64,000 nt of DNA from Eudorina sp. 2006-703-Eu-15 (Eukaryota > Chlorophyta > Chlorophyceae > Chlamydomonadales > Volvocaceae), in assembly GCA_003117195.1 (NCBI GenBank), contig BDSI01000103.1, forward strand, positions 1 to 64,000, in the 5' to 3' direction. Both the position numbers and the translations under genes were made by a program. Position 1 is the first letter of the stretch. Each line of letters opens with the position of its first letter. Under the pieces are notes generated by a model that worked only from the letters and a program-made list of their open reading frames with translations, had not been told where the DNA came from and searched no databases. This document shows positions 54,336 through 64,000 of this stretch, one piece after another.

Positions 54336-56251
54336 ATGCTGCAGGCATCTCAGCAGCGCGCGCTGGCTTCAGGCCGTCGGCCTTTCTCGACGGGACGCCG
54401 AGCTGTATTGTCTCGGGCCGCTGCACCTGTTGCCACGTCGGCACCTACTTCATCGCCTGTTCAGTTTCACCAAGAAAAATTATCCGGCGTTGTCAATGAG
54501 CAGCAGTTCAAGGCGGTAATTAAGGGCCTTGTCGCCCAGGGAAAGATGCCAGCACACCTCGAGGCCGCTTGGGAGTACTTCTACGACAATTATAAGAAGG
54601 CTGTGACCAGCAGCGGTGTGGCGGGGGCCGATGAGAAATTGGTGACTCAGGTGCAAGCCTCCATTTTGGACAACGTTCTCTTGCAGGCTGTGCAGCCTTA
54701 CACGTTTCCATCGTTTCATACACGCATTACTGAGCCATACAACTACTACGAATTCGGTCAGCGTTATGTGGGAACGCTTATCGACTTCAATAACTCGGTG
54801 TTGGGTCACCGCGAGCGTTGGGATCGCGTTCAAGAGCTGCTGGACCAGAAGAACAACGTCGTCCTGCTGGCCAACCACCAAACAGAGGCAGACCCAGGCG
54901 TCTTCGCGCATATGCTCGCGGCGACGCACCCAAAGCTCGCGACGGATGTGATCTACGTCGCGGGCGACCGCGTCGTCACCGATCCGATGTGCAAGCCCTT
55001 CTCCATGGGCCGCAACCTCTTCTGCGTCCACTCCAAGAAACACATGGATGATGTGCCGGAGCTGAAGGCCGCGAAGATGGAGACCAACCGCAAAACGCTC
55101 GTGGCCATGCAGCGCAAGCTCAACGAGGGCGGCACCCTCATGTGGATCGCGCCCAGCGGCGGGCGCGACCGTCCCAACGCCAATGACGAGTGGTCGCCGG
55201 ACAAGTTTGACCCGGCGGCCGTGGAGCTGATGCGCAACCTGGTGCAGCGCGCCAAGCAGCCGGGCCATATTATTCCCATGTCCATGTACTCGTACCCGCT
55301 CATGCCACCCCCCAAGACCGTGGACAAGTCCATCGGCGAGCGGCGCCTGACGGCCTTCACCGGGGTGGGCATCTCGATTTGCGAGGCTCTGGACGTGGCG
55401 TCCATCATCAGCGGCCTGGAGGACAAGGAGGTGCGTGCGGGGGGTAAACCCTCCCTGTCATGAGGGGGCCACGGAAGGGTGTGAGATGGGACGGGATGGG
55501 ATGGGACGGGGCAGCAATGGCGGGGGAAGGGCGGTCAGGGCGATGCGATTTGGGTCCGTGGCAGTACGGCGCAAGGTGCTGGCAGGTGGCAGGACGGGCG
55601 CAGGGAGCAAGCAGGGTGCGGTGCGGCGCGGGCATAGGGTTACAGCCTAGACGTTTTACGGCCCATGAGAACTTTGGCGTGGGAGACAGGATGAAGAGAA
55701 AAACCAAACAAAGAGGGCGCGGGAGAATCGCCGGTGACCTGGACCCGGACGACGGGAGACAGGACTGACAGCCTCGCACACGGGGGAGGGGGGTTGAAAA
55801 GAAAAACAGCCCAGACACAGCCCAGGAGAGGGGGACAGGACGACCTAGGGGATGGCTGCCGTCCTCCTCGCGCAGCAGCCATCAGGCCATCAGGACGTTG
55901 AAGACGAGCGCCTGGTTGGTGTGGGGGGCTGCCATGACCACAGCGCGATCAGGCAACCGCCCAGCGGGGTTGTCCATGTCGCATTGCCTACCTATCAATG
56001 TGGTCGTCCGCCGGCCCCGCAGGCGCCAGAGGCGTTGCATACCAGGCTGCGGTAATATGGTACACAACATTGCTGAGCCACTGTTTCCCCGCTCCACCCG
56101 CTGCTGCCCACAGGCCCAGCAGAAGGCCCTGGCCCAGGCGGCGCACACCGCCGTGACCGAGTCCTACGCGGCGCTGACCAAGGCCATCACCGACCCCGCC
56201 TTCCGGGCCGCCCACCCGGAGTTCTCGCAGCCCTGGAGGAAATCGGCGTGA
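54336..56251 (+). CDS. plastid (stromal) glycerol-3-phosphate acyltransferase
   Basis: Two exons (54336-55430 and 56114-56251) give 410 residues. The ATG at 54336 opens a Gln/Ala/Ser/Arg-rich transit peptide (MLQASQQRALASGRRPFSTG). The mature enzyme has the N-terminal helical domain, then the acyltransferase motifs NHQTEADP (H-x4-D catalytic pair), DRVVTDPMCKPFSMGRNL, IAPSGGRDRP and IIPMSMYSYPLMPPP. It transfers an acyl group from acyl-ACP to the sn-1 position of glycerol 3-phosphate, the first step of plastid glycerolipid synthesis (plant ATS1/ACT1, algal PLSB1). Exon 2 supplies the conserved ending FSQPW. One 1.1-kb exon carries almost the whole protein, unusual beside its intron-dense neighbours. 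Confidence 0.95.
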
Positions 56252-58270
56252 ACGGGTCCTGACAGGGGTGCGGTACGGGGAAGATGACAGCACGTGATCC
56301 TATGTTATGCTGGGTGGTTGTTGGCTGGAAGGCAGGGACAGAGCTGTCGAGTTCCTGCTTGGGCCCTGGATCGGGTCGCGATTCTCCGGGTCAGGCGGAG
56401 TGCATATGAATTGGAGAGTCAGCAGTTACACGGGGGCTTAAGGTTGTTACATGAGGACAAATCCCCCGTCTGTGCGCCCATGGTTAGGGCGGCTGTTTCG
56501 CGCTAACATGACACTCGCATGGAAGTGCTGAACGGTGTCTCATATGTACCAAGTAGTGTCGGATGTCAAGGAATCAGCTCGGCGCCCCTGGTGGGGACGT
56601 TGCTCGGGACGGCCCCCGGCTGGAGGGTACGACTGGGACATGGGGCCTGCGGCAACGTAACCAATACAGCGGCGATGGCGCAGAGGCCATGTTGGTTGAA
56701 GGTTTTTTGGAGAAGTCGGTTGCGAGGGATGTATCGGGGTAAGGCGAAGGGCGAACGGCGCCAGGTGCAAGGTAGCAAACTGGGTGTGTGGTGGCCTCGG
56801 TGTGTCCGTGTGTGGTGCTTGCCAGGGCACACCGCGCGGAGAGTGATCCGCGTAACCAATTTTGAGTGTGATATTTGATCGCAATGAAGAATTCGCGGTG
56901 TGCGATGTCGATGCCGGGCACAGGTGTTCGAGAGTGAGCGGGAGAGTTTGCGTGCTTGGACGTGCCAAAGCTTCTTACAGGCCAGGCAGGTGCAGTTACC
57001 TGCTGTGTTGGCTGATCGAATGAAGGTGTTTATCCATTCTTCTTGGACACCTGGGTTGTCGTTGGTGGTTCGCTGGTGGAAGGGGATACTGTCGCCTCGT
57101 TCTGAAAGCGGGGACGAGGCAGGGGCAAGTCTCTTCCCTGAGATCGTGCAAGGAGTGATCTGAAGTACTCAGAGCCGATGCCAGATGTCGATGCTCACGG
57201 TCGAAGTGCAAAACAGCAGCCCTGAAAGTACGACTGCCCTCACCGCGGTCGCCCCAAGTGACGGCGGAGGACCCGTTGTTACAGGTTTGGATCCCGTAGA
57301 CGCATTCTGCTTCCTACACATAAAACTCGCATTCCAGTGCGTAAATTGCGGCTCTTTCAAGCCATTTTCAACGGGCTTCGAACTTGTCATGCCAACGCTT
57401 ACCCCTTCAACCTGTTCATCCAATAGCGCAGAGTGACCCATTCCTTCTTAAACCATTTAAAATAACCGTACTGGTGAAGGAGACCAACAAGGAACGGTAG
57501 CAGCGACCATAACGGGACGCAGACTGGTCCTAAGCAAATAATCATCTGGACAGCAACGTGTCGGTAGAAGACGAAATACCTGGCTCGCTTATGTTATATT
57601 CTAATTTGTAGATAATTTCCTACAGGCGAAACCAACAATTTACAGCAACCAGCCTCCTGTGACAGGTGAAAATTCTACCGTTCACGCTGGTAAGGAAACG
57701 CAAGCCCATAAGAGAACACGTCTGCAGCTAATTGTCCGAACGAGCCTATGAGCGCACGCATCCGGACGCGACGTTTGCCTGGATCCGGAACCGTACGAAC
57801 ACGCGGACGATTGCCATTCATGACAATGCCATCCATGTCCAACGCCTTATTCCTGGCCCGATCCGCATCGCACAGACATCCCGATGCAGTGCACTCGAGC
57901 AGTAAGCTGGTGAGGTCTCCTCGGGTTGCCTAGGGACCCAGGGGCGGTCCTGCTAGGTCTCGCTCCTTCCGTCTCCACCGCGCGATCGGGCACGTCCACC
58001 AGCAAAGCGCAGATCACTTCCCCAGAGCAGCCCGCAGCTTCTGCAGTGGGCACGGCGCAGAGGGCAAGCAACACACAGACCCTTGCCGCGGACAGGGTTC
58101 TAGAAGCTGCTGTCCCAGCCAGGGCACAAACTAGCGAACGACTCGGAAGACGCAAAAGGTTGTGCAGTCGACCCGAAAAGTGGTCACCCGCCGCATCCCG
58201 CAGTGCCCCCCAACCCGACCGGAGCACCCAACCCAACGCAACCCAACCCAACCCGACCCGCCCCTCCCAC
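56252..58270. other. spacer between convergent GPAT and SAC3-like genes
   Basis: It contains the GPAT 3' region and probably the unresolved last exon(s) of the SAC3-like gene on the minus strand (57847-58251 is open). An 83-codon plus-strand frame (57185-57436) and its antisense 90-codon frame have no recognisable features. Confidence 0.4.
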
Positions 58271-61200
58271 CTGCAGCGCCTCCATTGCTTGCTTCTTCGA
58301 ATCCCCCGTCAACCCGTTCACAGGCGATGCTGTCGCCCCCGGCGACCCATAGGCCGCCTCGCCGTCGGAGAGCCCGTACGACGACGCCGGACCCCTACGT
58401 ACAGCCACGCCGCCGTCCGATCCGCCCCAGCCGCCCGGGGCAGGTGCTGTCATCGGCCCCGGCGCCCCAGCCGGTGTCGCCATCGCATCTGCCAACAGCA
58501 TCGCGTAGCAGTGCGACGCTGACGCCGGCGTACCGCCGGGCGCGGGCGACACGCCACCGCCGCCGCCCCCACCTGTACGGTAGCCATTCGGCACCGGGGT
58601 GGCCAACGCGGACGGTTGCGCCGCCTCCGAAGCGGCTCCGAAACCCGCGCCACCATTGGCCGCCGCCGGGCTCGCGCCCGCAGGCCGCCCCGGGCTCGGC
58701 GCCGTCCCGCCCGTCAGCAGCAGCGGCGGCGACGGCCGCACCCGATGGGTGCCGCGGGGTACGGCTGCGGCCGTCAATGAGGCGAGGAGCATCGCGTGCC
58801 TCGTCCCCACCAGGGCGAAGGTGGTGGCTGACCACGAGGCCACATGGCCCAGCAGCTGGGGCAGCAGGGCGGTGCCGCCGGGCAGCTGCCGCTGCGCGGG
58901 CGGCAGGGGCGGCAGCTGCAGCTGCCGCAGCGCCCCCGCGGCGGCCTTGATCCGGGCGGCCGACCAGCAAGCGGGCGCCGCGTCGGCATCCGAAGTTGCG
59001 ATCTGGGTTCCCACCGACACGGGCACGGGCACGCGCGGGCATGGGCACGAGCACATCCCCCCACACTTACACCAACCACCAAATCCGTGGCATCGTCAGT
59101 TGCGCGTCTGGCAGCAGGTGCGCGCGACACACGTTTTGGAACCAAGGCGCGAGGCAGCCAAGGTCTACAATTGCACCCCCAACCCGTCCCTTTCCCCCCT
59201 GCCCATCATCCATCAATCCATCATCCATGACGAGGCGCCCGAGACATTCCAGGCTGTGAGGTGGCGGGAAGCCCGTCTGCCGGGAAGCAGGGCAGTCGGC
59301 CGTCGGGAAGCCCGAGCCCCGCGCGCACGCCTCTGTAGGACCGCGGCTCTGCAGGCGGGTCGGGACTTACCTCCGGAGCGGGCAGCCCCCAGCGCGCTGA
59401 GGGGGACGATGCGGTGGCTTGTACGGCGGCCTCGTACGCCGCCGCCAGCTGGTTGAAGGCCATGTGCGTGTCGGCCGCCGTGGCCCCCCTGGAGTCCATC
59501 TCTGCCACGACCTCGGACACGGCAGCCCGGGCTAGGTCCTCGAGGTCGGCAGTAACCACCTGGGGCCCATTACAGCGGTTGACAGTTGGAGTTCAGAAGC
59601 TGCTGCACTGTATCGGAGTTCACCCACGTGTCAAGGTGGTGGATCCAGTACCCAGCAGCAGTAGGAGCAGCTGCATCAGAGCACACCTAGACGCTCACAT
59701 CCGGGGCCGGCAGACATTGCAGCTTGAAAGCACCCACAGGGGAATTCCTTTGTTAATAACTTTATAACGGTCTCGGCACGTCGCGACTCTGCCGCTCACC
59801 GTACCTCTTCGTACACCGGCGCTGACTCAGCCATGTACGACAGGGCATGCCGCAGCACATCGTCGGGCGCCTCCGCAAGCGACGCCACCCGCACATTGCC
59901 CCCGCCGCCGCCCCGCCCATGACCATGCTGCTCGGCGGCCTGTGACGCCGCCGCCGTCAGCCGGGCTGACACCGCCGGCGGCCAGCTGATCGCCGCCGTG
60001 GACAGCAGGTGGCCGCTGATGGCGTCCGACGCGGCGGAGGAAGCCAGCGTGAGGATGAGCACGGGCAGGGGCTGCAGCGGCTGGGTCGGGGGTTGCTGGT
60101 CGCTGTCCGGTTGGGATCCAGGGAGGGCGCCCAGGACCAGGCGCAGCCGCTCCCAACTGACCACCCAGCAAGTGAGAAGGTTGAAGGTACATGCGCCGAC
60201 AGCCAGCAGGGGGAGAGGGGTTAGTGGCATGTGTAGGTGTGTCTGGGCGTGTTGAGAGGAGGCGAGGTTAAGAGGCAGATGTGCGCGTGCGTAATGTTTC
60301 AGGGTGTTTAGGAAAGAAACCCGCCCGAACCAAACCAAGCACCAGTACTCTGTTTGTGTGTGTGTGTGTGGAAAGCGCCCGCAAGAGTGTAATTGCCAAG
60401 GGGAGTCAGAATTGCTGTTATGCGCAGAACGCAGTTACGCAGATCGTCGTATCTATCCGGTGCAGACGGACAGCGACATTGTCGTCGCCAGCGATTGTCG
60501 ACCGATATTTCGCATTAAACTTTTGTCGTCTATCCGTTTATCCACAATGGCGTTCGTGAGGTTTCCCTTACTGCTTTCCTTGTGATCATAAAGAATCCTA
60601 GCTACAGAAAGCATTTGCAAATAAAAAAGTGAACAAATCAAATATTTATTTTTGAATAACAAAAAATCAGAACGTTTGCGCGGAAGAAATTGAGCTACGT
60701 GAAACTGCCGCCGTGGCGCGCGGCATGCGTCGTGGGCATCATGATGCGTCGGGTGTGCCATGTCTGCAGCATGCTGGGGACGAACTGCGCCGTGCTGTGC
60801 AAGAATTCTACAATGCTGTGCGTGAATCCCGCGCTGCTACATGCGTGCTGTGCTACGGCTTGCCGCAGCACAGTACGGTGTGTTGTGTGCGACGTGATAC
60901 GGAGGACATGCCCCGTGCTGTCCATGCGATGCTGTGCGTGAAACACCATGCCGTGTGCGGTGCGAGGCATGCTACGCGTGAACTCCTCCATTTGGCCATT
61001 TCGGCAACCCCTGGCGTGCTCTGCACCTTCCTGGCAGCTGATTTCATGGCTGTGCAGACTAGGCCGTGAAATCTGCAAATCAGATCGATGTGCCACACAT
61101 GCTGCACATCGAAATGCTGCATATAATTAGCAAACCATGTTATTGTGGTGTGTGCTGCTGCCTGCTGCAAGATGCGGAGCTGTGGTATCCCCCGGACCCA

Positions 61201-63692
61201 CATGGCCCACCTCGGCACTCTTGCCCCACCTCACCTCTCACTGAGGTCCTGGCCTGCCTCGTCCAGTGCCGGCCCCGAGGACGCCCCATCCGCAAGCGCC
61301 GCCTCATAGCCCCTCCCATCCACCAACAGGATCACACCGCTGGTGGCGGCGGCCGCCGCCGAGACCGACGCCGCCGCCGGTGCTGCGGACGCTGTCGCCA
61401 CCTCCGATTCGTCACCGGTGTCGCCGTGCCCCAGGCTGCTGCCACCAAACGAGAAACCGAATGTCTTGAACGGCGACGGCGCCGCCACCGGCCGCCGCCG
61501 CGGCGGCGGCGGCAGTGGCGCCGCCGCTGCCGCCGCCTCTGCGATGCGGGCTGCGCTGACGTCCTGTACGCACAGCGCCAGCGTCCATGCCTTGCCGGCC
61601 ACGGTGGCGGTGGCGGACACCAGGCTGAGCTGCTCGCCCGCAGGTAGAGGGCGGTGAGGTCGGGGCCCAGCGGTGCGGCCGCAGGACAGCCGCGCTCGCA
61701 GCCAGGCGGCAGCCTCCAGCTGCGACGTGGTGCCAAGAACGGAGCAGCCGAAGCCAGGGACCGGACACGGCGGGGGCTCGGGCTCCGCCTTGTTGACAAT
61801 TGAGGGATGTAGCTCACCCGACAATGGCCGCTGAAAAAACATCCCCAGCATGACTGCCAACCTTGGATCCCGGACGGGCAGCAGCCCTGGATGCCTTGAC
61901 GGAATACCGTACCTCCCATCGAATAAGGGCATATTTATTCCCTCAAAACAGCAGGTGCCGAAAGGTCCACACGGCCCCAAGGCCTGTGTACCTTGATTCT
62001 GATCCCCGAGAACCCCGCAGAGGTCTGCTGGTGCCAGTCGCCAACGCCGCCTCCCAAACTTCAACACACCGTGGCCTCCCCTCGGCTTCTTGACTTTTTC
62101 CTCACAGCGCAGGATGCACACCGGGGCCGGAGCTCACACGGCGCACACGGGCATTTCCGTACGGGCACTTCCCGTACTTCTTAGCCGTGCCCCTGGCGTG
62201 TCACGCACGCCTGCCCTGCCAGCCAGCCAACCAAATGACACACCTGGCTGGAGCTCACACACGTCGCCTCCGCCTCCAAGGCCCCACTCAGCAGCAGCAC
62301 CTTCCAGAACAGCTGCCGAGCCGAGGACGGCCCCGCTGCAGCTCCAGCTCCAGCTCCAGCGGCTCCGAAACCGCTGCTGCCGTGGCCCGAATAGCCGTTC
62401 CCCTCTGCGCCCAGGTCGCCCGTGGTGCCTGAGCGGCCGCGGCTCGCCAGCGCCCTGCACAGCCCCGGCACCGCCACCTCCGCAAGGTGCAAGTGGGGGG
62501 TGAGGGCCCGGCGACCCCAGGAGGGTTCAGGGGCCGGCAGCGCCAGCCGGGCCCCGGCGCCCCCAGGCCCGCCAGCCGCCGCCGCCGCCGCCTCCAGGCG
62601 CCTTTTCCGGCCCTGATGATGAGCTCGGGATTGACGGGTGGAGTTGAGGGAAGGACCGCGTGGTGTTGGGTTGGCGGCCGCAGTACTGCCGTACAGCCCC
62701 ATCCCTCGAGCCGGCGGGACCCTGATGAGGATCCCATAGCCTAGGTTGACCAGAGGTCCGGTGTTTCGACATTCCGTTAATCCGAAAGCAAACGATAAGA
62801 AGTTCATCCCCCTTGAAGCCGCCCCCCTGGAGCTTCGGCGCGCGGCGCTGTGCCTGACCCGACCCACGGGTCGGCGTGCAACCCGGTCCAATCCCCTCCC
62901 CCGGATACCCACCCGAGCCACGCCGCCACCCAGGCCCGCCCTCCGTACCGCCAGATCGGCCCGGCCCCGGCCGCCGGATCCGCCTCCCGCCTCCGCCCCG
63001 CCGCTGCCGCCGCTGGTCGCCCTGCCCCTGCCCAGCAGGTCCAGGGCGCTCCTGGCCCGCCCCGCCACGTAGGTCACCGAGGCGCGGGCCAGTTGCAGCC
63101 GCAGCTGCTCCTCGCGGCGCTTGCGGGCGCGGGCCGCCTCGCGCCAGTCGGCCACGCAGCGGCGCAGACGGATGGCGCGCCAGCGCTCCTCGATGGCCTT
63201 GCCCTGGGGATCAGCGCATCAGCCAGCACACGAATGAACACACACATAGCCATTGGGGATGGCCTGAAGCCCTGTACCCTGAACCCCCCCGGAGGAGGAG
63301 GATGGCCTCCTCGCCTCCTCGCAAGGGTTCCTGCCCACATCTTCTCCAGGGTGGGTAGCAGCTCACCGTGGCTTCTTCCACCCCCCAGCCGCCGGCCCCC
63401 CGCCCTCGACTCGACTCGACTCGACTCGCAGCGGCTTTCCTTCAGACCCCGGTGTCCCGTATCCCTTCTTATCCAGCGCCTCACTCCCTCATTGTTGCCT
63501 CATGCCTGCCTCTCTTCATCCAACAGCTCCCGCCCCTTCCTCCCTCCCTCCCTTCCGGTCCCCACCTGCTGGTCCAGCCGCAGCACCGCCACCTGCTCCG
63601 CAAAGGCCGCCTCCCGCCGCTGGGACTCCAGGAGGGCGGCCTGGGCGGCGGCGGCGGTGGCGGCCAGCTGCTGGCACTGCTGCTCCATGGCC
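58271..63692 (-). CDS. SAC3/GANP (MCM3AP)-like TREX-2 protein, C-terminal part, partial
   Basis: Seven exons are traced and the 5' part lies beyond the right edge: 63566-63692, 62913-63203 (3' end uncertain, alternatively 62949), 62244-62612, 61235-61788, 59805-60153, 59371-59559 and 58271-59002. The first visible exons are helical and basic (AMEQQCQQLAATAAAA; EERWRAIRLRRCVADWREAAR). Exon 3 has RQLFWKVLLLSG, matching the conserved F/C-WK-hydrophobic core of plant SAC3B and animal GANP. Exon 4 includes AAAWLRARL and ATSGVILLVDG, and exon 5 RLRLVLGALPG then PLPVLILTLAS, again as in SAC3B. Exon 6 has ADLEDLARAAVSEVV. SAC3 scaffolds TREX-2, linking transcription to mRNA export at the nuclear pore. 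The last exon reads on as a Gly/Pro/Ala-rich tail. A stop codon was not fixed, so the gene may extend to about 57.9 kb. Confidence 0.6.
60290..60375. repeat. dispersed GT-linked motif, intronic
   Basis: The stretch AAGAAACCCGCCCGAACC followed by a GT tract resembles, in reverse, the 30.1-kb motif. It lies in the 1.1-kb intron between SAC3-like exons at 60153 and 61235. The rest of that intron (60600-61200) is AT-rich, then repeats the word GTGCTGTGC, with no gene. Confidence 0.6.
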
Positions 63693-63694
63693 CT

Positions 63695-63770
63695 GAGGGG
63701 GACCAGAGGGGGACCGGAGGGGGACCAGAGGGGGACCGGAGGGGGACCGGAGGGGGACCGGAGGGGCGGT
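63695..63770. repeat. 12-bp GGAGGGGGACCG/A minisatellite
   Basis: Six imperfect copies in the intron immediately upstream (gene sense) of the last visible SAC3-like exon. Confidence 0.9.
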
Positions 63771-64000
63771 ATGGGACACACAGGTGTAAAAAAAGGAACA
63801 GTCCAGACACACAAGGATGGGTGGACATACACCTCGAGAGGGGGTCAGGCACACAGGCGGGGCCGGTGGCTACGGCGCGGATCGCAATGGATCGCCGACG
63901 GTATCGCCGACAGAAACGGTGCTCCGTGCGCCATGGAGCCATGCCGCAACCCCAAGCTTGGACACGTGCCGGCCTGCCCCCCTCCTCCGGCCCCCGGCTC
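63771..64000. other. right edge of the window
   Basis: Probably intron of the SAC3-like gene; no exon could be recognised. Confidence 0.3.

Noticed and set aside
57185..57436. 83-codon plus-strand frame and 90-codon antisense frame
   Set aside because: Both strands are open, so neither is distinguished; no motifs.
61789..62121. Upstream extension of the SAC3-like exon 4 frame
   Set aside because: Although open, a splice at 61788 in matching phase joins directly to the preceding exon and gives the family-like sequence; the extension has no similarity.

Overview
The window looks like nuclear DNA of a volvocine green alga (Chlamydomonas/Volvox relatives). This is inferred from five things: GC-rich genes cut by many short phase-0/1/2 introns, TGTAA-type poly(A) signals, Ala/Gly/Gln-rich protein inserts, plastid transit peptides, and plant-type plastid proteins (stromal GPAT, a thioredoxin-z-like protein). 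The species cannot be fixed from sequence alone.

Region 1 (1-20169) is a head-to-tail array of nine units of about 2.14 kb plus a truncated, decayed tenth unit. It carries no convincing protein gene. Each full unit holds two tRNA-Val-like genes, one with anticodon CAC and one with AAC. Each also holds a ~0.5-kb non-autonomous hAT-like element with 15-bp terminal inverted repeats and an 8-bp target duplication. In the last copy this element is itself interrupted by a second, related 236-bp element with its own perfect 8-bp target duplication. Variants alternate along units 5-9, which suggests a two-unit higher-order repeat.

Region 2 (about 20.2-64 kb) is ordinary gene space with nine intron-containing genes. 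In order they are: a plastid thioredoxin z-like gene (-), LSM8 (+), a 1292-codon TPR-MYND-SET protein (-), a phospholipid N-methyltransferase-like gene (+), a DUF2993/LmeA-like plastid protein (+), an unrecognised plastid coiled-coil membrane protein (+), the acidic ribosomal P2 protein (-), plastid glycerol-3-phosphate acyltransferase (+), and the C-terminal part of a SAC3/GANP-like TREX-2 protein (-, running off the right edge). Exons were joined by hand from splice signals and reading phase, so junctions are predictions. The P2, LSM8, GPAT and thioredoxin models are the firmest.

Three pairs are divergent and probably share promoter spacers: thioredoxin/LSM8, TPR-MYND-SET/methyltransferase and P2/GPAT. 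The genes do not form one pathway. Three of them (GPAT, the methyltransferase and perhaps the DUF2993 protein) touch membrane lipids, and four appear plastid-targeted. Introns and spacers are full of minisatellites, CA/GT tracts, foldback elements and a strikingly over-represented 12-bp palindrome (GACCCNNGGGTC).
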